DNA from: Conchocele bisecta
Taxonomy: Eukaryota; Mollusca; Bivalvia; Lucinida; Thyasiridae
Direction of reading: 5' to 3'
Length of the DNA stretch: 64,000 bases
Assembly (NCBI GenBank): GCA_029237695.1
Contig: CM055279.1
Coordinates: 23,563,919-23,627,918 of the forward strand
Part shown: positions 26,901 through 38,900 of the stretch, piece by piece
Layout: each line of letters opens with the position of its first letter
Position numbering within the stretch: position 1 is the first letter of the stretch
Made by a program: the position numbers and the translations under genes
Notes under the pieces: generated by a model
Told to the model about the DNA's origin: nothing
Database searches by the model: none
The model's input: only the letters and a program-made list of their open reading frames with translations

Positions 26901-29900
26901 TACTTTTTATTTTCTGTATTTATTTTAATGATGTGCAATGATTATACTTTATAATCTGGCGAAAATATAATTTTTTTCAGGTGACGCATTTAATTACTAT
27001 AAATAATTAAAAAATACCACGCCTCATTTGCATATGAAAATAGCCTGATACCACCACGAGTCACTATCAGTGAAATAAATATTACTAAATGATTATACAC
27101 TTGTTATATTTAGAACTGGTGGAATAGTGATACAATTATACATTTAATTTTATCCCCAACCTTCACAAACTTAACGCTCAGGTAAATTTCCGTTTCCTTT
27201 CACATAACCGCTTCATCCTCGATTCACCAGAAGAAGTATTTCCATCCCACTGGTCTGTCGGATAAGACTTTAATCTGTGGTCCCTTCTCTATATGACCTT
27301 AGCTGTTGGTGGGACGTCAACCCCTCTCACTTTTCTTTTCATCAGAATAAATTTACCCGAGCGGGACTGGACAGACGGATGCTGGCAACACTATATGCTC
27401 CCCTCACCATTCGGTGTTGGGGGCATAAAGACTGACGGTTATTTGTGCTATAAAAATGTATTTTCCCTGTAGACACACATTTCGCCTACAGGTGGTATTG
27501 GTGATACGCTTGCATAGGTTTTCATCTTTACGAAAGCTGCCCAAATTTTACGGCTATATAAACAATTCAAAAACAAGATTTCTTTTGATAATATTAAATT
27601 AAAGGAAAAATTAAGAATGAGCCTTCTTTTTATTTCGTGAAATTTGGTTAAATATTGATTTTATTGCGAAAAAACAATTTCCCCATGTTAAATCCGCATA
27701 GACATCTTCACAGAGTCTTTGGGGATTTAACATGGGGAAATTTTTTTGAATTTCAGAAATACTTGACCGATTTTTAAAATTTAACTTTTGTTTTCTTAGT
27801 TAGATCATATCCAAGCTATCTAGTCCGGTTTCGGAGTCAAGTTACAATTTTTTTCGTTTTTTGACTTCTCCCACACTTCCTTACCACTTTTTCTAGATTC
27901 ACACGTAATTCAAGTTGATTGGTAGAAATAGAGTCACAGTAACATATAGAGAATACCAGGCTAGTGTCTTTTGATATCAAGTTTATCAGGCAAGGCTAGG
28001 AAACGTGTAGGAATTCCGAGGCTCGCCGAAGAATTCCTACCGTTTCCGAGCCGAGCCTGATAAACTTGATATCAAACGACACTAGCCTGGTATTCTATTT
28101 ATCAGGTAACATTTTGTGCTCGAAAATGAACATAGATGACGTCGTTATCTATGGACAGAACGAGGACGTGTTTACATTGCGTCATTACACTGACGTCATT
28201 CGGTAACGTCACGTGACATCATCCGACCAATGGAACATCAGTTTTCACTTCGTTGTAACCCAGATGTTTGTATATCAGGTCAATGCCTGATACAACAATA
28301 TGTTATGAGTCGGTCAATACAGGGCAGGTTACCTGATACATGTAAATATGAATACAGTCATCTGCTAATGAGGCAATACAACAAACTATAGTATGTTTCA
28401 CGAAGGCTGCCCAAATTTTACGGCCATATAAACAATTCAAAAACAATATTTTTTTTGATAGTATTAAATTAAAGGAAAATTTAAGAATGAGCCTTCTTTT
28501 TATTTCGTGAAATTCGGTCAAATATTGGTTTTATTACGAAAAATTGATTTGTCTATGGGAATTTAACATGGGCCAAAAAGTGGTAAGGAAGTGTGGGAGG
28601 AGTAAAAAAACGAAAATGTTTGGAAATTGACTCCGAAACCTGACTAGATAGCTTGGATATGATCTAACTAAGAAAACAAAAGTTAAATTTTAAAAATCGG
28701 TCCAGTATTTCTAAAATTCAAAAAGAATTTCCCCATGTTAAATCCCCATAGACATCTTCACTTCGTGAAGATGTCTATGGGGATTTAACATGGGGAAATT
28801 GTTTTTTCGCAATAAAATCAATATTTGACCAAATTTCACGAAATAAAAAGAAGGCTCATTCTTAAATTGTCCTTTAATTTAATATTATCGAAAATAATAT
28901 TGTTTTTGAATTGTCTATATAGCCGTAAAATTTGGGCAGCTTTCGTGAAACAGACTATAGTCTATTGATGAATAGCATCCGGGGACACTGACGTTCTATT
29001 TTCGTGGGTGACAGTCAGTCAGGCACCGCTGTTCGCCTTGTAAGTGTTTAATGGTTTAAAAGATTATAATTATATTGCTGGATCTGTTTTCTTTCAGATA
29101 TTTGGCGCGGGTATTAGCAATGCCATCGTGTCACATGGAATGTTGATCATTTCTGAAGCAATTGGGTGTTTCAAAATTTTAATTGGTTAAAATATAATCA
29201 CACTACTGTTTACACGTCAACAGACACCAATTATTGAATATTTTGCTTTGAAATGAAAACATGTCTTGTCATTTCATTAGAATTGTCTCCTTGGAGACAA
29301 TTCTAATGAAATACCAAGATGTGTTTTCATGGAAAATAAGAAAATTATGCTATATTTGTGGTCTGTTTATTGTTTTCTGCAGCATGATAAAGGAACCACA
29401 AAATTGTTATTGCTTTTTGATACTCGCTACTTCTGATTTCAATTGGGGTTTTGGCAATTTTAATTGGGTATTTAAGCAAATACACAGCTTATCTGGAGCT
29501 CTGATTATATATTGCTGGATCTGTTCTCTTTCAGATATTTGGCGCGGGTATTAGCAATGCCATCGTGTCGCATGGAATGTTGATCATTATGTATCAGAAT
29601 GGCTATGTTCGATTCTACAGCTTACAGTACATCTTGGATAAGGTAAGACATTCATTAATTCAGTATTACAAGATCACGCGTGGTTACAACAATGGCTGAA
29701 AGTGTTGAAAGCGCGCCCACACCAAAGTAAGTATTATTTTATATTTTCCTTAATAGGCAACAGATTTTGATGAAATATGGCGCAGCAAACTCGTCTTCGT
29801 GAGCTGCATTTGGTGGTCCCGGGAGATCGGCACATACTTATGTTGTTTTTGCGAAGAATCAATTTTCGTGTCTAAAAACGACAGAAGTTGGTTTCAAAAT

Positions 29901-32900
29901 ACCGAGACCACCAAATGCAGCTTAACAAGACACGTTTGATGCGCCATATTTCATAAAAATCCATTACATAATAAGGACAAAATAAAAGAATACATACTGT
30001 GAATCGGAGGGCTTCTGGAAGTTTCAGTACTTGATGTTGTTGTTGTTGTAACCACGTGATCATACACCTTTATTATAGACATAGCATATAAAATATAATG
30101 TATGTGAACATAATAATATAATTGATTGACATTCTGTAGTTGGTAGGTGAATTGCCTCCATTTTACCATCCCTGCTACACACTACAGTCGAACAGAAGCC
30201 GATTTCACCAAAATTGCAAAGTATACTTTGAGGGAGAAATTTTCAATTTATGGATAAATTTTTATTATACTGAATGTATTTAAATACATTATCACAGTCA
30301 TTTTGGCTGTGATAATGTAATAAATTCAGTATAATAATTCTGAATACTTTTAATCATCAAATATTGGAGTTGTTAGTTCTATATGAAAAAATGCATTTCG
30401 GGAAACATAAATGATTACTCCCTCAAAGTATACTTTGCTAGATAAGTATACTTTGGAATTTTGATGAAATCCGCTTGTGGTGAACAACGGCCGGCCAAGG
30501 GAAGTGGCCAAAGTGGCCGTTGTTGACCGATTGTTGTTCCAAAGCTCAAATATTTTCCTTTCACAAAAAGTGGGCCATGTATTTTGCATTATATTGTAAT
30601 CTATACGCATGCATAGAAAGCCTTGGCTGTATACACTTCCACCTGACGATTCGCTATTGCATGATCGTCACGTGGATCTGCTTTTTATCAATTACAAATT
30701 GAATAAAAAATAGCCAATTAAACTCATTTTGTTTTGTCGTTTTATTTTGCTGTTATTTGGTTTGTGATGAAAGGAATATTGCGATTATGGTGCTATTATT
30801 TTGCTGCTGTTCACATACAAAAATGCCGCGCTGGAATGAAAATCACTGGCCGCTGGTCGTAGTTCGGGGGTGGCCGTTATTCGAAGGTCTTGCAAACAAC
30901 AAAATTGGATGGGGATTTTTAACTGGCCATTGTGGACAGGTGGCCGCTATTCACAGGTGCCCGTAAACACAGGTTTGACTGTATATACCTGTGGCTCTTC
31001 TGGCACTATGTTGCACAGGTTGAAGTAACGGACCGAGGTCTATAAATACATTAAATATGCCTAAAAGCATCAATAAATGAAAAATAAGCTAAACATTTCT
31101 TTTTACACCCTCCATATAGACTTAATATCAAATCTATATGGATGGAGTAAACAAAATTGTTTAGCTTATTTTATACCATTAATGTACTGCAGGCTGTGCC
31201 TCTGTGTTTCAGTTCAAGATGTTTGACCATTCTATACAGGACACTTGTAAAATGCCAGTCGAACATAATGGGCCATTTCAATCTGGATTGCCGCTGAACA
31301 TTAAAATAACAGGTTTGTTGTGATCGTTATAAGCATGATAAGTGTTCAGTGACTAGTAGCCGATTTCATAAAAATTAAAAATTTCAAAGTATACTTATCT
31401 AGCAAAAAAAAACAGTTTTATTTGCTCAGAGGCTTGCACGCTTCTTATTTTCTATAAGTGTTGAGTGACATAGATTTTGTTTTATTTATAGTGGCTATGT
31501 TTGCATGCGCTGCACGCTGCCTTAATTACTAAATTCAATGGTTTCGGACCCGGCGCCGACCGTTTCGTCCCAAGCCGTTATGTTTGGCGTCTGAAATGCG
31601 CGATATCCCAACGAGCCGGCTCATCTGGATCTGCACTGTTTGCATAAACTGATATAGCGGGTTTTCGGGTTCAAAGGGTTAACTGACGTAAAACACCAAA
31701 TCAGTTGACTTTGAAAATATGTCTGCAATTAATTGCAGAGTGTCCTCCGTGCCTGTTTGAAGTTCGCTGTGCGGACCATGACGTGCAGATCGGGGGATTC
31801 CCGTGGCACTACATTGTGACGCCTCACGGCTCCATCGGCTACTTCTCGGTCCACTCCCTGGACAACGACACACTGGTCAGTTGCCTGTCCTAGTTTATTG
31901 TCGCGCCTGCTTTAGCAGAGGCGCGACTATAGTCGGCGCTTTTTCCAAATTCTGAAGGTCAAGGTAATTTATTTACTTGTTATCTTCACCGGTTTTGTAA
32001 CAGAAATGTGTTAAAGTTATTGTTTTTTCACAATATCTCTTTAACCCCTTGCCAGACTTTGATAATATTTCACATCAATGTTTGTCTAGGGATGTTGCTT
32101 CATTACGCACACCCCCACATCCAAATTCTGAAGGTCAAGGTCATTTATTTACTTGTAATGTTCACCGGTTTTGTAACAGAAATGCGTTAAAGTTATTGTT
32201 TTTCACAATATCTCTTTAACCCCTTGCCACACTTTGATAATATATCACATAGATGTTTGTCTAGGGATGATGCTTCATTATGCACACCCCCACATCCAAA
32301 TTATCAAGGTCAAGGTAATTTATTTACTTGTTATCTTCACCGGTTTTGTAACAGAAATGTGTTAAAGTTATTGTTTTTTCACAATATCTCTTTAACCCCT
32401 TGCCAGACTTTGATAATATTTCACATCAATGTTTGTCTAGGGATGTTGCTTCATTACGCACACCCCCACATCCAAATTCTGAAGGTCAAGGTCATTTATT
32501 TACTTGCAATCTTCACCGGTTTTGTAACAGAAATGTGTTAAAGTTATTGTTTTTTCACAATATCTCTTTAACCCCTTGCCAGACTTTGATAATATTTCAC
32601 ATCAATGTTTGTCTATGGATGATGCTTCATTACGCACACCCCCACATCCAAATTCTCAACGTCAAGGTCATTTATTTACTTGTAATGTTCACGGTCAAAT
32701 GCCTCGGCAGGCGCGACACCGCTTCCGTGGCGGAATTGTTGTTACTTGTTTTGTCGTGCACACAATCAGAACTCCAGATAAGCTTTGTGTCTAAAGTGTA
32801 CTATACCCCCTTTTATATGTAAATGGTGGGGGGTTCAATTAACCCTTAGAATGCGGGAAACGTAAATAGTTGCCTGATGTTGTTTTATATTTTATCTTCT

Positions 32901-35900
32901 TTCTCAATAAAAACATGATTTGATAGCACTTTCGAATTCTAAAGGGCTGTCAAATCATGTTTTTGATGAGAAAAATGGAAAATTGAAAAAATTTAATTCA
33001 GCATTGTAACGGTTAAGCTGTCGAAGCATGTTTTTGATAAGAAAACTTGAAAATAAAAAATAAACAGCAGACGACAAATTTTAATTCAGCACTGTAAGGG
33101 TTAAAGGGGTTCCAAACGGGGTTACTGTAATTGGCCATACACGAAATGTGATTGATTGAATTGAGTGTTACGTCCGTTCGACGGCAAGGTCATATGCAGA
33201 CATACGTACAAACAAATGATTATCATATAGCAATGGGCACGACCAATCCATTGTAGAGTTAACATACAAGAGTTATTGCCCATTGATTGTTCTGATTGGT
33301 TGAGCTTGTGACCGCGATAACTCAAAAAGTTTAAGTCCAATTTCCACTAAACTTTGTCAACAAGCTTATGGCGATATATCGTATTAGGTTTTGGATGTGT
33401 TCTTAAAGGTACATGCCCACTCAGTAGGCACAAAATGTTCTTTATAGGAATTAAATAAGTGTATAATTGTGTCAATATTCCACCAGTTCTAAAAATTACG
33501 AGTGCCCGCTATACAGATATAATCATTCAGTAATATGCATTTTACTGATAGTGACGCACGGTGGTATTATGGTGGTATCACGTAAAAATATAATATTTTC
33601 GACAGATTATAATGTATGATCATTGCACATCTAAAAACAAATACAGATAATAAATAGTAATGGCCGTTAACATTTTAAGGAAACACGGTTATCTCCCCTG
33701 ATATCAGTGTAGAAATTTACGTCCGATATAAAATGATTAATAATGCCAATCATTACGTGGGGTAATGGTGAATGACTGTTTATTTTGCCAGAAAATGTCC
33801 CAGATGATGTATCTGATATAAAGAAAATGTTGTGCCTACTGAGTGGGCATGTACCTTTAACAATGTATGTTCCATGAACAGTTTCAGAGTTATTGCTCTT
33901 TGATTTTTCTGGTGGCTGAGCTCTTCTTAATGTTGATAGTTATGTTTGCATCAGGGAGAATCTGTCAGTTTTACAGATATTCCAGTTTCCCTCTGTAACC
34001 ATGACAACAGGTAAACAACAATGTAATGGGCCAACATGTAAAATTTTGGGAATTGTTTACCCTTTCCCCTCTAAGTAACTGGAAATGGATTTTGATATAG
34101 TGATGTTGCAACCAATCCAATCGTCACAAACTGATGTTCAGACTAGTCCATTTATGAAAAGGGGGTGTTTTTTGTTCTCAAAAATTATGAAAATTACTGG
34201 AAAAAGTGTAGATCCTGATGAGATGGCTCGTCACGAGCCGGCTCATCTGGAGCTACAATGTTTGCCAATACCACTGTACAGGTTTGCGGTGTTAAGGGTT
34301 AATTGAGAATTGGGAACACAATTCATACTTTTGGGAGTACAGCGCCCAATAAACAGGTAGAAAAGAACACTGGCATGTAACAATGTGTCCTTTTGTCAAC
34401 CAGCTGACCATATAAGGTGTTGATTTGTTTGTAGGCCAAGAATGGCGAACTGGACATGAAGTACCTGAGTGCTGAGCCGGACCGCGCAGTCTTCCACAAC
34501 GACAACTCAGGCAGGATCCTGCACATCGGGCCAACTGAAGTCAGGTACAGGGCACAGGTGGAAGACTCGGACTTATGACACCAAAAAAATGCCTATTAAA
34601 AAAAATCCCATTACCCACCCACTTGGTCTCGTACAGTACCATCTTCTATATAGAAAGGTGATAAAGAATATGGCTACTATAGAGAGAGCCCTCTCTTTTC
34701 CGACTTGCACAAACACAATAAACATCAATTATTCAATTAAATGTATGACTTATGTCTCTGGCAATCGATAAAGGTATTAGGTGTGTGAATATACTCACTT
34801 CAAATCGCTGTTTCCAGCATTTATTCAGTTATTCGCATTTTGCATACCCCATCCAAAGCGAAATTTGTGTGTACGAAAGAATCTCACACAGAATTTGAGG
34901 CCGTCGGGCGTGGGTTATCGGTCATATTTGGCCGATACCTGATCGCCAGCTCAAACTAATGTCGTGCACCATGACCATATACATTAGAAACTCCAACCAT
35001 ACAAAGTTGTTCGTCCAATTGTGATCGTTCACTGCTACACCAGCCACCTCCACACCAACCGCCTCCACGTTGTTATTCCATTGGGAAATAAGACTGGATC
35101 TTGTAGAGAGGTGGCTGTTTAAATAGGGAAGTTAGATATTGGTTGTTATTCCATTGGGAAATAAGACTGGATCTTGTAGAGAGGTGGCTGTTTAAATAGG
35201 GAAGTTAGATATTGGTTGTTATTCCATTGGGAAATAAGACTGGCCCTTGTAGAGAGGTGGCTGTAATAGGGAAGTTAGATATTGGTTGTTATTCCATTGG
35301 GATATAAGACTGGCTCTTGTAGAGAGGTGGCTGTAATAGGGAAGTTAGATATTGGTTGTTATTCCATTGGGATATAAGACTGGATCTTGTAGAGAGGTGG
35401 CTGTTATAGGGAAGCATTGGTTATTATTCCGTTGGGAAATAAGACTGAAGTTTGTAGAGGTGGCTGTAACAGTATTATCATTTCACAACTTAACAACAGT
35501 ATTTTCACATGTTGTGCTTCCTGTGTCAGTAATAGTGGAAATGCATTACAAAACTATCTCCCCTACTTATCACTGCGTATATAGTAGAATAAACACAAAC
35601 TCCTTGAAATCGATCAAATAAAATGATACACTTGGTTTAATATCTCGTATATCTTTCATGACATGATAAAAACCACAATCTCATCTGAGGATGGCTGGGT
35701 CTTCCACTTTATGAACTGAAAATGACCTATATTGGGTTCAAACACCCAGTGTAAATGTACAATGTCTAATCTCGTTGTGTCTGTAACAGGGCTCCAGAAA
35801 AGGAACGAGTAGTTGAGTATTTTCACTCCATCATTTCGGAAGCAATTGGGTATTTCAAAATTTTAATTGGGTAAAATAAAATCACATTACTGTTTACACA

Positions 35901-38900
35901 TCAACAGACAGCAATTATTGAATAGTTTGCTTCAAAATGGAAACATATATTGGCATTTCATTAGAATTGTCTCCTTGGAGACAATTCTAATGAAATACCA
36001 AGATGTGTTTTCATGGAAAGTAAGAAAAATATGCTATATTTGTGATCTGTTTATTGTTTTCTGCAGTATGATAAAGGTACCACAAAATTGTTATTGCTAT
36101 TTGATACTCGCTACTTCCGATTTCAATTGGGTTTCTGGCAATTTTAATTGGATATTTAAGCAAATACGCAGTTTATCTGGAGCTCTGCTGTAAATTAATT
36201 AATCAATCAATAAATCGCCCCATGTTTACTCGCCAGGGTTATGCTGATTGAACGTGGCGGTGAGACAAATGTACACGAGGTCAAGGCAGGGCAAGAAATC
36301 AACCTTCAGAAGAACAAACAGGTAGGTGTACAGGCTTCATTCAACTCTCATTTTGAAATGACGGGATGAGCCATGGCCTGGAGGATATGGCATTGGACTT
36401 CAATAGCAGAGGTTATGAGTTCAATCCTCTTCCTAGGCGTGACAGTCCCACTGGTCTGTCGTATGTGACTTTAAACTAGATGAACTTTGTTGTTGCTGGG
36501 ATGATAACTCGAAAGTTTAAGTCCGATTTCCACCTAACTTTGTCAACATGCTTATATTTACAATATCTCAAATGAGTTCTTAACCCTTACACCGCTATCT
36601 TCTTTTGTTTGTCGTCTGCTGTTTATTTTCTATTTTCCATTTTTATGCCCCCGCTACCGAAAGGTACGGGGGCATATAGTGTTACCGGCGTCCGTCCATA
36701 CGTCCGTCCCGTACGTCCGTCCGTACGTCCCGATATTACCATATTCTTTAGTAACTTCTACATGGCTTCACATATTATGTCAATTTATATACGTCATACA
36801 TATGAACATGCCTTACACACTCCACCCCCCAGTACTTCGACCTTGACCTTTGGCCTTGACCTTTTCCACTTTAAATGTTTGCTTGGCACTTTGGGACAAA
36901 TCTACGTGCACGTTTCTCAATCCTACACTAACTTCTCAATACTTTTGCTAATCGCTTAAATATTTATACACATGATACATATGAACATGCCCTACACACT
37001 CCACCACCCAGTACTTCGACCTTGACCTTTGGCCTTGACCTTTTCCACTTTAAATGTTTGCTTGGCACTTTGGGACAAATCTACGTGCACGTTTCTCAAT
37101 CCTACACTAACTTCTCAATACTTTTGCCAATCGCTTACATATTTATACACATGATACATATGAACATGCCCTACACACTCCACCACCCAGTACTTCGACC
37201 TTGACCTTTGGCCTTGACCTTTTCCACTTTAGATGTTTGCTTGGCACTTTGGGACAAATCTATGTGCACGTTTCTCAATCCTACACTAACTTCTCAATAC
37301 TTTTGCCAATCGCTTAAATATTTATACACATGATACATATGAACATGCCCTACACACTCCATCACCCAGTACTTCGACCTTGACCTTTGGCCTTGACCTT
37401 TTCCACTTTAAATTAAATGTTTGCTTGGCACTTTGGGACAAATCTACGTGCACGTTTCTCAATCCTACACTAACTTATCAATACTTTTGCCAATCGCTTA
37501 AATATTTATACACATGATACATATGAACATGCCTTACACACTCCACCAGCCATTACTTCGACCTTCACCTTTGACCTTTACCTTTTCCACTTTAATTGTT
37601 TACTTGCCACTTTGGGACAAATCTACGTGCGCGTTTCTCAATCCTACACTAACTTTCACACACGCATTGCTCCAATGGTCCTCTACCGCCCTGTGAAAAA
37701 TCCACATTCGTCCTGCCCCCGCTAAGCACAGGGTCAAGGTCACAGACTTGGTGCATTTGAAACCTTAACATTCAGTTAAATGGCTTATAATTTGTGTTTC
37801 CTTGCTCGGATCTGCTTCACATTTCACACACGCATTGCTACAATGGTCCTCTACCGCCCTGTGACAAATCCACATTTGTTCCACCCCCACTAAGCCCAGG
37901 GTCAAAGTGCGTTCAAAACCTTAACGCTCGGGTAAATGGCTTATAATCAAATATGCCTCGTTTTCTTTGGCTGCCAGCGGGGGCATTCGTGTGCCGACAG
38001 GCCACATTTCTAGTTATCATCAATTTTTCGCTTCCCTTGGCTGACCTTTATTCACAGGTTTGACTGTATTATAATAATTTGACTGCATGACGTACACATT
38101 GACGTGATGTGACACATTTCAGCCTAATGAAGATAGATTTTGTGCCACATCATCAGGGCGACTGGTGAAGAAACGACAGAGTGTTGACGAAATAGACGGG
38201 GACCCAGATATGGTGAGTGCCACAGGGCTCCAGATAAGGAAATAGTAATTGAGTATTGTCACTCCATCATTTCTGAAGCAATTGGGTATTTCAAAATTTG
38301 AATTGTGTCAAATAGAATCGCACTACTGTTTACACATCAGCAGACCGCATTTATTGAATAGTTTGCTTCTAAATGAAAAAACATTTTGGTATTTCATTTG
38401 AGACAATTCTAATGAAATACCAAGATGTGTTTTCATGGAAAAATAAGAAAATATGCTATATTTGTGGTCTGTTTATTGTTTTCTTTAGCATGATAAAGAT
38501 ACCACAAATTTTTCATTGCTTTTTAGCTCGACTATTCGAAGAATAGTTAGAGCTTATGTTGTCACCCCGGCGTCGGCGTCACTGTCACCGTCACGCCTTG
38601 GTTAAGGTTTTTAGTCAAGCTTGTATATGGAATACTACTGGCCCTACACCCACCATACTTGAACAACTTCATCTCCTAGTGATGTACATCAATAACCCCT
38701 GATCTATATTTCACCTTGACCTACATTTCCTATTGAATTACTTAGTTAATTCCCCTTGGTTAAGGTTTTTAGTCAACCTTGGTTAAGGTTTGTAGTCAAG
38801 CTTGTACATGGAATACTATTGTGCATACAGACACCATACTTGGACAACCTTTTCTCATAACCATGTACATCAATAACCTGGCAATTTTTTCCCATTCACG

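Noticed and set aside
29098..29151. Alternative first half of DCAF17 window exon 6
   Set aside because: It lacks the second half and a donor and is interrupted by a foldback element; treated as a truncated duplicate.
33990..34012. Possible micro-exon between 'gatattccag' and 'gtaaac'
   Set aside because: DCAF17 window exons 8 and 9 already join in phase and match human NSLAKNG, leaving no room for it.
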